Below are positions 31,516 through 39,659 of a DNA stretch of 61,586 nucleotides, in pieces; position 1 is the stretch's first letter; the number at the start of each line of letters is the position of its first letter. The stretch lies in contig JAICYD010000026.1 in NCBI GenBank assembly GCA_025934375.1, forward strand, positions 1 to 61,586. The letters are read 5' to 3'. The translations under genes were made by a program, and so were the position numbers. Source of the DNA: Streptosporangiaceae bacterium. Lineage in GTDB: Bacteria > Actinomycetota > Actinomycetes > Streptosporangiales > Streptosporangiaceae. The notes below the pieces were generated by a model. That model saw nothing but the letters and a program-made list of their open reading frames with translations, had not been told where the DNA came from and did no database searches.

Positions 31516-31940
31516 CCTTGGCCGGGCAATGCGGAGATGACCTCGCGCGGTTCCTGGACCAGCTCGCGATGGGGGCCGAGGTGGACACGTGGGACCCGCG
31601 CGCCGACCGGATCTCGATGCTGACCCTGCACGCCAGCAAGGGCCTGGAGTTCCCGGTCGTCTTCATCGTCGGGTGTGATGAGGGGCTGTTGCCGCTGCGC
31701 CCGTGGGCGGGCGCCGAGATCGACTACGCCGAGGAGCGCCGGCTGTTGTTCGTCGGCATGACCCGCGCGACGACGCGGCTGATCCTGACCGGGGCGCAGC
31801 GCCGGATGATCCGCGGCGAGCTGACCGAGTGCTCGCCGTCGCCGTTCCTGGCCTCGGTTGACCGCGCCCTGCTCGACACGTCCGGCGAGATGACCCGCCG
31901 CAAGCGAAAGCCGGCCGCCCAGCAACTGACCCTCCTGTGA
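31260..31940 (+). pseudogene. C-terminal part of the frameshifted PHP-UvrD helicase
   Basis: This is the displaced 3' part of the helicase, read one frame back from the preceding entry. It begins with PVVEALGRRGFPVQQRSHAKL and contains helicase motif V (MLTLHASKGLEFPVVFIVG) and motif VI (EERRLLFVGMTRATTRL), ending QQLTLL. There is no start codon with a ribosome site at its head, so it would not be made unless the frame is restored. A 15-bp duplication lies upstream in the same gene at 30787-30816. A terminator hairpin follows 11 bp after the stop. Confidence 0.85.
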
Positions 31941-31950
31941 AACAACATGA

Positions 31951-31977
31951 CGCCGCCGCAGGCCTCCTGCGGCGGCG
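31951..31977. terminator. Stem-loop terminator after the helicase gene
   Basis: CGCCGCCGCAGG (31951-31962), loop CCT, then CCTGCGGCGGCG (31966-31977) form a perfect 12-bp stem with a 3-nt loop. It lies between the helicase stop at 31940 and the end of the convergent small membrane protein gene (32024), so it probably works in both directions. Confidence 0.75.
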
Positions 31978-32023
31978 CCATGCCCCTGTCGGGGTGGCCG
32001 TCATTCACCCGGTGACGGCGCGG

Positions 32024-32347
32024 CTAGTGGATGGCGGCCAGGCGGCGGGCCCGGGACCGGTCATAGCGGACCGCGGTAACCGCCGCCATGATCGCCGCGC
32101 CCGCCGCGATCCAGGCCACCTGCCAGGTCGCGAACCCGTTGGTGGTCATGTGGACGACGGCCGGAATGACGGTCGCCGACGGGTCGATAGCGCCGCCGCC
32201 CGGCGGGGTGACGTTGTGCTGCGGGGCCGCCAGGGCCGCCGGGCCCTCGAGCGTCAGCATGGCGACCGCGGCGACCAGACCGGCGGCGACCACGTAGGTC
32301 CGCCGGACGCGGTGGCGCACGCGGGAGCACAAGGATGTGATGAACAT
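32024..32347 (-). CDS. Small exported/membrane protein, unknown function
   Basis: 107 residues; GGAGG lies 7 nt before the ATG. An Arg-rich N-terminus and hydrophobic stretch ending ALAA look like a signal peptide, and a second hydrophobic helix near residues 74-92 is followed by RYDRSRARR, giving a membrane-anchored small protein. I do not recognise the family. Most of it overlaps, in another frame on the same strand, the unusually long 3' tail of the LAL regulator gene. The signal peptide, ribosome site and charge distribution favour this frame as the coding one in the overlap. Confidence 0.6.
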   Translation of the reverse strand: MFITSLCSRVRHRVRRTYVVAAGLVAAVAMLTLEGPAALAAPQHNVTPPGGGAIDPSATVIPAVVHMTTNGFATWQVAWIAAGAAIMAAVTAVRYDRSRARRLAAIH

Positions 32348-35201
32348 GGAGGAGCCTCCCCGTTTCGGCCCTCATGGGGCCAGTCGTTGCTGTCGTATTC
32401 GACGCTATGAGGTGTCGCGTTTCGGCGGATCGGGAAGCGCGCCCCACTTTGAGGTCGCGATTCCCTACGCTGACCGCGCCCGGGGCGACTGATAACGTCG
32501 CGGGGCTGCCCGGAGACGCTGGAATCGTGAAGCCGAGCCGCGCGGCGTGCGCCGCGGCGGCCCGGCGGGACTGCACGCCCAGCTTCCCCAGCACCGCGGA
32601 GACGTGGTGGTCCACCGTCTTCGGCGAGATGAACAGCCGCTCGGCGATCTCGGCGTTGGTCAAGTCAGCCTGCAGCATCCCCAGGATCTCCTGCTCGCGC
32701 GTGGTCAGGCCAAAGGGGCCGGCCTTGGTGGTCGGCCGGGGGCCGGCCGGGATGGACTTGAAGCCCAGCCGTCGCATCTTCAGCCGGGTGACCCGCACCG
32801 CGGCGTCCGCGCCGAGATCAGTGAACGCCGCCAGCGCGTCCCGCAGTAGCCGCTCGTCCTTGGTCTCCGCGAGCGCCAGCGCGGCCTCATAACGGCAGCC
32901 GAGGGCGTTCCACGCCTGGGCTGCCCGCTCGGGGGCGCCGTCCGCCTCCCACTGGAACGGGGCCGCGTACCCGCCTGCGGGCGGCTGGCGCATGGAGCCA
33001 GTCCGGCGCAGCCAGGCCGCGATGCCGCCGCGATCCCAGGGGCTGCCGGACCCGGCGACCGCGGCCGCGCGCTCGACCTCGCGGCGGGCGAGGTCCGGCT
33101 TTCCGGCCAGCCAGTGAGCCTCCGCGCGGGCCAGGCTCACGCTGATGATGTACTGCGGCTCGGAGCTCCCATCGGCAATGGCGATCGCCTCATCCAGGCA
33201 CTCCCAGGCCCGCTCGTCGCCGCGCCGGGCGCGGACCAGGCCCACGCTCATCAGCGGGTCCAGGCGGTTGGCGGCCGTGGCGGTGGCGGCGAGCAGCCGC
33301 TCGCCGAGCGCCGCCGCCTCATCCCACCGGCCGCTGCGCTCCAGGACCACCACCCGCTCGCCGCGCAGGCACCGGGCATAGGCCGGGATGTCGTGATCCT
33401 GGCAGTACGCGATGCCCTCGGCGAAGACCTCCTCGGCCTCGGCGAACATCCGCTGCCGGGAGTAGTTGCAGTACAGGTTGCCGAAGGCGCGGCCGGCCTG
33501 CTTTTGCAGCGTGGCCGCGACCGCGATCCGCAGCGCCTCGCGCAGGTGAGGGGCGGCGTCCCCGCCGCCGAGGATGTGCACGCAGCCCCGGGTGTTGAGG
33601 ACATCGCTCAGCACGGAGTCGAGCCCGAGCGCCTCGGCCATCTCAGCGGCGCGGTCGACCAGGTGCAGGGCCTCGCCGAAGTGCCCCGTGCCCGCCTGCT
33701 GCATGGCCCGCTCGGCGTAGGCGCTGGCCAGCTCGGCGCTCGGGCCCAGGGGGATGAGGGCCTCGATCGCCGCCTCGGCCATGGCGTTGGCGTCGGCCCC
33801 CCGGCACAGCCAGCGCAGCACCGTGGACAGGCGGGTCATCGCGTCGCCCTCGCGCAGCCGGTTGCCCGCCTGGTGCCACAGGCCGATCGCGCGGGAGGTG
33901 GCCTCGGCGGCATCCTGCCACCGGTCGATCAGCGAGGCCTCGCGGGCCAGCCTGTCATACAGCTTCGCGCGGTCGATCACGTCCGCCCCTGCGGGCGGCG
34001 CCGCGTCCGCGGTCCCGGCCAGGTCATCGCCGTCATCGCCACGCCCGAGGCCGGCCGCCGCCGCCTCGCGCGCCATCGCCCGCGACTGCAGGGTGTCGGC
34101 GGCGCGCAGCGCTCGCTCGTAATGGGCGTACGCCTCGCGGTGCGAGCCCAGCTCGGCCGCCCGCTTCGCGGCGACGGCGGCATAGCGCAGCACCGCCTGG
34201 GGGTTGCCCGCGCCCTCTGCGTGGAACGCCATCCGGGCGTCGTCGGCGGAGCCCAGCGCGGTCAGGCCCGCCATGATGCGCGCGTGCAGGGCCTGACGCC
34301 GGTAGCCCGGGATGGCCTGTTCGACCGCGAGCCGGGCCATCTCATGCCGGAACCGCACCCGCATGCCATCCTCGGCAAGCAGGCCGGAGGCGAGGACCTC
34401 ATCGAGCAGTCCCGCCGCGCCCGGTTCCAGCGACTCAACCGCCAGCAGGTCGAATCGCGCGCCGAGCAGCGCGGCGAAGTCCAGCAGTTCCCGTGGCCGC
34501 GCGCTGAGCCGCGCCGCCCGCGCCAGCACCGCGTCGCGGGCGGCGTGCGGCACCTCGTGCATGCCCGCCGCCAGGACCTCAGTGACGAAGAACGGGTTCC
34601 CGCCGGTGAGCTCGAAAAGCCGCACCGGATCGATCTCGCCTCCGGCCGACAGCTGCCGTACCGCGTCCGCAGAGAGCGGCGCCAGGGATAGCCGGCGGAC
34701 CGCGCCGGCCAGGTCGCCGAGCGCGAGTCGCAGCGGGTGGCCGGGCGACAGGCCCTCGTCGCGGTAGGTCGCGATGACCAGGACCTGCGTGCCCTTGAGC
34801 CGACGACCGAGGAACCGCAGCAGGTCCACGGTCGCCTCATCGGCCCAGTGCACGTCCTCCACCACGACGATGTCCAGCGTGCCGGGCTCGCTGAGCTGGC
34901 TGAGCAGCGCGGCGAAGAGCCGCTCGCGATCGGTGCCCGCCGCGCACAGCTCGGCGAGCTTGCCGCCCAGCTGGCCGGCCACGTCAAAGAGCGGCCCGAG
35001 CGGCAGCGGCGTGAATAGCCCGTCACAGGCGCTCCATGACCACCGTGCGTCCCTCAGGTCCCGCTGGAACCGTTCGACGAGCGTGGTCTTGCCGACCCCG
35101 GCCTCCCCGGCCACCAAGACCAGCCGTCCGTCGCCATCGCGGGCCTGGTCGGCCAGCCGGGCCAGCTCCGCCAGCGCGGACTCACGCTCCAGCAGCTTCA
35201 C
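32061..35201 (-). CDS. LAL-type LuxR family transcriptional regulator (AAA ATPase)
   Basis: Start chosen at GTG 35201, just before VKLLERESAL, the usual LAL beginning. An N-terminal AAA domain carries Walker A VLVAGEAGVGKTT and Walker B IVVVEDVHWAD. A long TPR-like middle (about residues 300-800) precedes a C-terminal LuxR HTH (LTTREQEILGMLQADLTNAEIAERLFISPKTVDHHVSAVLGKLGV). Family members are pathway-specific activators. No ribosome site is present, but TACACT lies 6 nt upstream of the GTG, suggesting leaderless transcription. After the HTH the frame runs about 150 residues further, overlapping a small membrane protein gene; this tail is probably the result of a lost stop. Confidence 0.88.
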   Translation of the reverse strand: MKLLERESALAELARLADQARDGDGRLVLVAGEAGVGKTTLVERFQRDLRDARWSWSACDGLFTPLPLGPLFDVAGQLGGKLAELCAAGTDRERLFAALLSQLSEPGTLDIVVVEDVHWADEATVDLLRFLGRRLKGTQVLVIATYRDEGLSPGHPLRLALGDLAGAVRRLSLAPLSADAVRQLSAGGEIDPVRLFELTGGNPFFVTEVLAAGMHEVPHAARDAVLARAARLSARPRELLDFAALLGARFDLLAVESLEPGAAGLLDEVLASGLLAEDGMRVRFRHEMARLAVEQAIPGYRRQALHARIMAGLTALGSADDARMAFHAEGAGNPQAVLRYAAVAAKRAAELGSHREAYAHYERALRAADTLQSRAMAREAAAAGLGRGDDGDDLAGTADAAPPAGADVIDRAKLYDRLAREASLIDRWQDAAEATSRAIGLWHQAGNRLREGDAMTRLSTVLRWLCRGADANAMAEAAIEALIPLGPSAELASAYAERAMQQAGTGHFGEALHLVDRAAEMAEALGLDSVLSDVLNTRGCVHILGGGDAAPHLREALRIAVAATLQKQAGRAFGNLYCNYSRQRMFAEAEEVFAEGIAYCQDHDIPAYARCLRGERVVVLERSGRWDEAAALGERLLAATATAANRLDPLMSVGLVRARRGDERAWECLDEAIAIADGSSEPQYIISVSLARAEAHWLAGKPDLARREVERAAAVAGSGSPWDRGGIAAWLRRTGSMRQPPAGGYAAPFQWEADGAPERAAQAWNALGCRYEAALALAETKDERLLRDALAAFTDLGADAAVRVTRLKMRRLGFKSIPAGPRPTTKAGPFGLTTREQEILGMLQADLTNAEIAERLFISPKTVDHHVSAVLGKLGVQSRRAAAAHAARLGFTIPASPGSPATLSVAPGAVSVGNRDLKVGRASRSAETRHLIASNTTATTGPMRAETGRLLHVHHILVLPRAPPRPADLRGRRRSGRRGRHADARGPGGPGGPAAQRHPAGRRRYRPVGDRHSGRRPHDHQRVRDLAGGLDRGGRGDHGGGYRGPL

Positions 35202-35207
35202 AGAGTT

Positions 35208-35213
35208 AGTGTA
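35208..35213 (-). promoter_or_regulatory. Putative -10 element of a leaderless promoter (LAL gene 1)
   Basis: On the minus strand TACACT (TANNNT) ends 6 nt before the GTG start at 35201, the spacing expected for leaderless actinobacterial mRNAs. No convincing -35 element is visible. Confidence 0.45.
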
Positions 35214-35514
35214 AGCGGGATTCTCCGGCCCGGCCGGATGCCCGCTTGCCTGGTAGCGCGGCGTATGCGAGGGGCGCTGGACTGGTTGCCGGATGGGCAC
35301 AACCTCGCCCGGGCGCCTTAGGAGATCGGAGCGCGGCACGTCAGCTGGGTCCCGGTCTCATGCGGCGAAGCCCCCTCCGAAAGCTTACGGAGACTCTATA
35401 GAGCCCTGGCGCCGCCCAACATCGGAGGCGCTCCCTAGATCCGGGGTCCGGGTTCCCTATGTTGCGCCCCGGCCTGACGTCGCTGAGGGCCTGGGCTTGC
35501 CGGCGGGCGGCGCC
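35214..35514. other. Non-coding interval between the LAL gene and a hypothetical gene
   Basis: About 300 bp with no supported gene. A 10-bp palindrome CTCTATAGAG (35394-35403) and a small CTCCG/CGGAG inverted repeat (35375-35392) are present. Both flanking genes are on the minus strand, so it must hold the LAL upstream region, but no full promoter is recognised. Confidence 0.5.
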
Positions 35515-35880
35515 TCAGCGGGGCCTGTCCAGCGACGCCGTGGCGGCGCGGGCCTCGGTGATGGCGGCGGTCATCATGTCGGCCGCCTGGCCGGCGGCGG
35601 CCAGTGCCTCAACCACCTCGGTCACGCAGGTGCCGGTGTCTTGCCCGTCAAGCTGGGCAACCTGCCCGTCCTCGTGCTGGATCACGACGAACCGGGCCAG
35701 TTGCTCGCACAGTTGCGGCAGCCCCTGGCCGATCAGCTCAAGGCTGGTGACGATCGCGCGAACGTCCGCCACGTTGGTGAGCTCCCCGCCGCCGTGCGTC
35801 ACCTCGTTGAGCGCGCGGATGGCGGCCGCTGCCTGGCCCGCGATCTCGCGCGGCGTGAAAGTCGAGGTCAGCTCCGTCAC
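35515..35880 (-). CDS. Hypothetical protein, start coupled to a short upstream ORF
   Basis: 121 residues from the GTG at 35880. The protein is mostly helical, Ala/Glu-rich and without Trp, signal peptide or membrane segment (FTPREIAGQAAAAIRALNEV, then VEALAAAGQAADMMTAAI). I do not recognise it with confidence; small proteins of this kind are common beside XRE/DUF5753 regulators in actinomycetes. The GTG overlaps the stop (GTGA) of a 17-codon upstream ORF that has its own GAGGAG site, suggesting translational coupling. An ATG at 35916 in frame would give 12 extra residues. The next gene upstream on the same strand is an XRE regulator. Confidence 0.62.
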   Translation of the reverse strand: MTELTSTFTPREIAGQAAAAIRALNEVTHGGGELTNVADVRAIVTSLELIGQGLPQLCEQLARFVVIQHEDGQVAQLDGQDTGTCVTEVVEALAAAGQAADMMTAAITEARAATASLDRPR

Positions 35881-35930
35881 TGGCCGGCCTCGATCCTGCG
35901 TGGGTGCGCTGCGCATGCCTGCTCAGGCAT
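35877..35930 (-). CDS. Short upstream ORF (17 residues)
   Basis: ATG at 35930, preceded at 4 nt by GAGGAG, encodes MPEQACAAHPRRIEAGQ and stops at 35877-35879, overlapping the GTG start of the next gene by GTGA. It may be a leader peptide that couples translation, or simply a site that delivers ribosomes to the GTG. No attenuator structure is evident. Confidence 0.4.
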   Translation of the reverse strand: MPEQACAAHPRRIEAGQ

Positions 35931-36098
35931 CCGTCTCCTCGGGGGTTGCTCGCGTTGTGCTCGGGCGCTCCTGGCTAACGCTCCCGGCGGGAGGGTTATT
36001 CTCTGCCTCCTCTACGATACGAGACCCTCACCGCTGCGCACCCGGTTGCGAGCAGGACAAACCGGAAAGTCTGCTCCGGTCAACGGCTGGTGGTCCCG

Positions 36099-36971
36099 TT
36101 ACCCGCCAGGCCGTGCGCTAGTGTGCTCTTTGGCTAGGTCCCCTAGAAAGTCATGTGACTCCTCGGATGACAGCGCATGATCGTGCACCTGGCTGAATGC
36201 CGCGCGATAGCGCCCTACATCCTCCGCGCTTTCCATCACCTGACCGCTGCTGAGCAACTCCACGTGCACGAGGTGCGGCTCGTCGCTCGCGAACTCGAAG
36301 ATCTGGAAGGGAAAGCCCATCGCCTGGTGGGCTCCCGCGCTGAACGGGAGCACCCGGAGGCTGATGCCTGGTTTCCCGCCCGCCGCCATCAGATGATCGC
36401 ACTGCTCGCGCATGACTTGCGCGGAACCGACAACCCGCCGCAAGGACGCCTCATCCAAGACGACGGTGAGCAGCGGGGCACCTGGCCGGTCGAGTACCAG
36501 CTGGCGGGCCATCCGCAGCTCGGTCTTGCGCTGTACCAGGTCAAGCTGCGCGTCTTGTCGTGAAGCGAGCAACTCCCACGCATAGCGGCGGGTCTGCAGC
36601 AGCGGGGTCACCACGTTGGTCTCGTAGATCAAAATCGCCGAGGCCTCGTCTTCTAGGCTCAGCAGGACCTGCGCGCTCTCGTCCAGCAGGTCGGTGAAAC
36701 TGGACCACCAGCCCTTGCCGCGTGCCTGCCGGACCATCTGCAGGAGTTCCGCGCGACGGTCCTCATTGACGTCGTACAGGTCCAGCAAGTCTCGCGCATC
36801 CTGGATGCGGATGGCCACCTGGCCGTTCTCGATCCGGCTTACCTTGGCCGGCGAGCACTCGAGGTGGCCCGCGACTTCCTCCAGCGTGAGCTGGGAGGCC
36901 ACGCGCAGCCGGTGCAACTCCGCCGCCAGCCGTCGGCGTCGCATCAACGGGCTCCTGCCACCTGCAGTCAT
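36099..36971 (-). CDS. XRE family regulator with DUF5753 domain (1)
   Basis: 290 residues. The N-terminal helix-turn-helix is LAAELHRLRVASQLTLEEVAGHLECSPAKVSRIENGQ; the DUF5753 ligand/partner domain follows (WWSSFTDLLDESAQVLLSLEDEASAILIYETNVVTPLLQTRRYA... to the C-terminus). These proteins usually act with a small DUF397 partner (the WhiJ/BldB-like arrangement in Streptomyces) to control development or antibiotic genes. No DUF397 gene is adjacent on its own strand. It is divergent from a second XRE/DUF5753 gene over an AT-rich region with inverted repeats, the likely shared operator. Confidence 0.94.
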   Translation of the reverse strand: MTAGGRSPLMRRRRLAAELHRLRVASQLTLEEVAGHLECSPAKVSRIENGQVAIRIQDARDLLDLYDVNEDRRAELLQMVRQARGKGWWSSFTDLLDESAQVLLSLEDEASAILIYETNVVTPLLQTRRYAWELLASRQDAQLDLVQRKTELRMARQLVLDRPGAPLLTVVLDEASLRRVVGSAQVMREQCDHLMAAGGKPGISLRVLPFSAGAHQAMGFPFQIFEFASDEPHLVHVELLSSGQVMESAEDVGRYRAAFSQVHDHALSSEESHDFLGDLAKEHTSARPGG

Positions 36972-37049
36972 GGCACCTATCTTGACTCACTCCAGTGAAA
37001 CTGCATCCAGCCAGCACGAGGGCGGACAGCGAGATCATACTCGATAGAG

Positions 37050-37071
37050 CTTGCAATCTGCAAATTGCAAG
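37050..37071. promoter_or_regulatory. Inverted repeat CTTGCAAT-N6-ATTGCAAG between divergent XRE genes
   Basis: Perfect 8-bp arms at 37050-37057 and 37064-37071 lie in a locally AT-rich patch between the two divergent XRE/DUF5753 genes. TTGCGA nearby (37078-37083) resembles a further half-site. Position and symmetry suit an operator for one or both HTH proteins. Confidence 0.6.
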
Positions 37072-37188
37072 TGTACAGTTGCGAACTGGATGGGCGATTG
37101 ATGCATGATTACGGTCTGTGCTGGTGAGAACGTTGTTATGCCTGGGATGCGGGACCAGCGTGAAGTTCAAGATCGTTTACCGGTTTCG

Positions 37189-37223
37189 CATGATTATCGG
37201 ACTGAAAATTGCATAATCAGTCC
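37189..37223. promoter_or_regulatory. Nested inverted repeats upstream of the second XRE gene
   Basis: GGACTGA (37199-37205) pairs with TCAGTCC (37217-37223), and GATTAT (37192-37197) with ATAATC (37213-37218). GCATGATTA occurs both here (37189) and at 37103. The elements lie 44-78 bp before the XRE start at 37267 and may be operator or promoter sites. Confidence 0.45.
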
Positions 37224-37266
37224 CGGGAAGTTTGTCCGAGCGGCTGGGTGGGCCTACGGGAGCTGT

Positions 37267-38121
37267 ATGGTTACTCAAAGTGAATGGGGCGGGGTGGCGA
37301 GGAGGCGGGATACCGGCGCTATCCTTCGCCGGTTGCGCGGCGAGTCGGGGCGGACGGAGCGCGAGGCCGCTGAGCAACTGGACTGCCCCGTATCAAGAGT
37401 TCAGCGGATCGAGGATGGCCTGGCATCCGCCCGGATGGCAGAGGTCCGCCTGCTGCTGGATCTTTACGAGGTTCCGGTCGGTGAGCGGGCTGGCCTGCTG
37501 GCCGACGTCCAGCAGGCGCGCGCCCGTAGCTGGTGGTACCCGTACTCGGACGTGATCGATGAGTCCTTTGAGACCCAGTTGATCTTGGAGGACGAGGCGA
37601 CAGCGCTCCGGACGTATCAGCCAAACCTGGTGCCCGGCCTGCTTCAGACCCAACGGTATGCGTGGGAACTCATCACCACGGCCTCCGACTTGCCACTTGA
37701 GTCGGTCCGGCAGCACGCGAGCCTGCGTGCCCTGCGCCAACAGGTCCTGAGCCGGAACGGCGCGCCGCGCTTCTCGGTGATCCTCGATGAGGCAGTCCTG
37801 CGGCGGCCAGTGGGCGATAAGTTCGTGATGCGCGAACAGTACGCCCGCCTGGCTAGCGCCGCGAGGGCGCCCGGGCTGAGCGTGCAAGTGCTTCCGTTCC
37901 GCGCGGGGCCGCCTCATGCGCTGGGGGCCGGCTTCCATATCTACGAGTTCGGCGGCGACGATCCGCGGATGGCCGAGCTTGAGTTGCTCGACCGGGTCCA
38001 GTTCCTGGTAGGACCCCAGGAGGTAGCGCGTTACGTGAATGCCTTCGAGCACGCGTCGAGGCAGGCTCTGGATGCTCGCGGGTCTAGGGCGCTCCTCGAG
38101 GATCTCGCGGCAGGGTCCTGA
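37267..38121 (+). CDS. XRE family regulator with DUF5753 domain (2)
   Basis: 284 residues from the ATG at 37267 (GGGAG upstream); a longer open frame from 37105 crosses the AT-rich regulatory region and is rejected. The HTH (ILRRLRGESGRTEREAAEQLDCPVSRVQRIEDG) is followed by DUF5753 (WWYPYSDVIDESFETQLILEDEATALRTYQPNLVPGLLQTQRYA). The HTH has an Arg/Glu-rich second helix and may read a different site from regulator 1. A DUF397 gene lies convergently just downstream and is its probable partner. It is the nearest regulator upstream of the four-gene BTAD-NTPase operon. Confidence 0.93.
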   Translation: MVTQSEWGGVARRRDTGAILRRLRGESGRTEREAAEQLDCPVSRVQRIEDGLASARMAEVRLLLDLYEVPVGERAGLLADVQQARARSWWYPYSDVIDESFETQLILEDEATALRTYQPNLVPGLLQTQRYAWELITTASDLPLESVRQHASLRALRQQVLSRNGAPRFSVILDEAVLRRPVGDKFVMREQYARLASAARAPGLSVQVLPFRAGPPHALGAGFHIYEFGGDDPRMAELELLDRVQFLVGPQEVARYVNAFEHASRQALDARGSRALLEDLAAGS

Positions 38122-38164
38122 GCGTTGAAGATCAGGCCACTACGAACTGACATCCGGCGGGGGC

Positions 38165-38195
38165 CGGGTGCCGCGCTCGCGCAGCGCGGCACCCG
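38165..38195. terminator. Bidirectional stem-loop between XRE (2) and DUF397
   Basis: CGGGTGCCGCGC (38165-38176), a 7-nt loop, then GCGCGGCACCCG (38184-38195): perfect 12-bp stem between two convergent genes. It is GC-rich and lacks a T tract. Confidence 0.75.
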
Positions 38196-38222
38196 CCCGG
38201 CGGCCAGGGCCGTCCGTACCGG

Positions 38223-38432
38223 TCAGCCGAGGTCGAATTCCCCGGCCTTCGCCCCGGCCAGGAACGCGTTCCACTCATTGCTGGTGAACCGCAGCACCGG
38301 GCCTTCGGGGTCCTTGGAGTCTCGGAGCAGCACCTCGGCGACCACGGATCCCACCTCCACGCAGGCGGGGTTCGCGGCCCCGGAGAAGGAACTCTTCCGG
38401 AACGCGGGGACCGGCTGGCTGAACTTGTTCAT
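38223..38432 (-). CDS. DUF397 domain protein (1)
   Basis: 69 residues. The sequence FRKSSFSGAANPACVEVG...VLLRDSKDPEGPVLRFTSNEWNAFLAGAKAGEF is the full DUF397 pattern. Ribosome site AAAGGA. DUF397 proteins are small partners of DUF5753/XRE regulators (WhiJ-like systems). This one sits between XRE (2), which is convergent, and the divergent start of the BTAD operon at 38583, so its promoter region is shared with that operon. Confidence 0.95.
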   Translation of the reverse strand: MNKFSQPVPAFRKSSFSGAANPACVEVGSVVAEVLLRDSKDPEGPVLRFTSNEWNAFLAGAKAGEFDLG

Positions 38433-38531
38433 CTGGCTGTCCTTTCAGCTCGGCCGACGGCGTCGTGTCGTCGGCGAGATCAAAATTCGGCCTCTGAACT
38501 GGGCGGATTCATGGTCGGCAAGCTGGACCGA

Positions 38532-38555
38532 GACTTGGGTGGCGACCTGGGTGCG
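38532..38555 (+). promoter_or_regulatory. 12-bp tandem repeat before the BTAD gene
   Basis: GACTTGGGTGGC (38532-38543) is followed directly by GACCTGGGTGCG (38544-38555), 27 bp before the BTAD start. SARP-type regulators bind short direct repeats, so this could be an autoregulatory site, but only two imperfect units are present. Confidence 0.35.
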
Positions 38556-38582
38556 GTCTTGTCCCGGAGCGGAGGAGCAGGA

Positions 38583-39659
38583 ATGAGCACGGAGATAGCG
38601 GTCTCAGCGGAACGACCAGAGCACCTTGACTTCCGGCTTCTCGGGTCATTGCAGCTGATCGCCGGCGGGCACCCGCGCGCGCTTGGACCTGAGCAAGAGC
38701 AGCGCATGCTGGTGGCGCTGTTGGCTGCCATGGGGACGCCCGTCACCCACGGGCGGCTCATGGAAGCGATCTGGGATGACCAACCAGACGGGGCGCTCGA
38801 CGCCCTCTACCATCTGGCGCGCGGGTTGCGCAGGCGCCTGGAAACCGTGGGATATGCGGGCGTGCTCACCGGCGTTAACGGCACCTACCGGCTAGGCCTT
38901 CCGGTCCAGTCGGTGGATGTCCACAGGTTCCACGCGTTGGTGTCGCGTGCCCGCCAGGCTGCCGGGGCAGACGACCGGCGGGCAGTCGACCTGATCGAGG
39001 AGGCACTAAGACTGCACCGCGGTCAGCCCCTGGCCGGGCTGCGCGGCCGCTGGGTGGACAGTTACCGCCACACGCTGTTGGAGGAGCGCCACGCGGCGGA
39101 GTTGGCGCTCTATGAGATCTCAATCAGGCAGGGCGAGTCACGCGAGCGGCTTCCTGGCCTCTACAGGCTGTACCGTGAGCGCCCTGAGGATGAGTGGGTC
39201 GCGTGGCTGCTCATGCACGCGCTTTACCGTGCTGGACGCCAGGAGGACGCGCTCGCGGTCCGCCGTGAGGTGGCCAGCCACTTGGACAAGACCATCGCGG
39301 CGGCGAGCCTGAAGGCCCTCGCGGACCTTTACGAGCGCATCCTCCGCCACGACGAGGAACTCCTCCGGCCGGAAGCCCTGAGCTTCCCGACTGGTGAGGC
39401 TGGCACGCGGGCCTGGGTACTGGGCCGCCCGGGTCCGCGTGCCCATGAGGACGGCGGAGGCCAGCAAGACGAGGGCAGCATGGGCCAGGCAACCAGGGAC
39501 ACCAGCGCAGGAGCTGGGCAAGCCGGCCCGGATCGCGGGGAGTGGGTGCCTCCCATCGCACATACCAGCATCGTGATTAACGGGTCGGTGAACGCCGGGC
39601 GTGACTCCGTGATCGGTACCAGCATCGGCACTCAGAACAACTACGGCGGATCGCGGTGA
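38583..39659 (+). CDS. SARP-like winged-helix/BTAD protein with C-terminal INGSVN tag
   Basis: 358 residues from the ATG at 38583 (GGAGGAG upstream). Residues 12-100 form an OmpR/SARP winged helix (FRLLGSLQLIAGG...QEQRMLVALLAAMGTPVTHGRLMEAIW...LRRRLE...GTYRLGL). Residues 105-250 are the BTAD domain (VDVHRFHALVSRARQA... LMHALYRAGRQEDALAVRREV). Unlike ordinary SARPs, a linker leads to a tail, residues 328-358, with TSIVINGSVNAGRDSVIG repeated in pattern by the next protein's N-terminal region. It is the first gene of a four-gene overlapping operon; its stop overlaps the NTPase start (GTGA). It may be a regulator activated, or an effector recruited, by the NTPase through the shared motif. Confidence 0.9.
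   Translation: MSTEIAVSAERPEHLDFRLLGSLQLIAGGHPRALGPEQEQRMLVALLAAMGTPVTHGRLMEAIWDDQPDGALDALYHLARGLRRRLETVGYAGVLTGVNGTYRLGLPVQSVDVHRFHALVSRARQAAGADDRRAVDLIEEALRLHRGQPLAGLRGRWVDSYRHTLLEERHAAELALYEISIRQGESRERLPGLYRLYRERPEDEWVAWLLMHALYRAGRQEDALAVRREVASHLDKTIAAASLKALADLYERILRHDEELLRPEALSFPTGEAGTRAWVLGRPGPRAHEDGGGQQDEGSMGQATRDTSAGAGQAGPDRGEWVPPIAHTSIVINGSVNAGRDSVIGTSIGTQNNYGGSR

Noticed and set aside
37105..37266. N-terminal extension of XRE regulator (2)
   Set aside because: It covers the AT-rich palindromic promoter region and encodes sequence unlike HTH regulators; the ATG at 37267 fits better.
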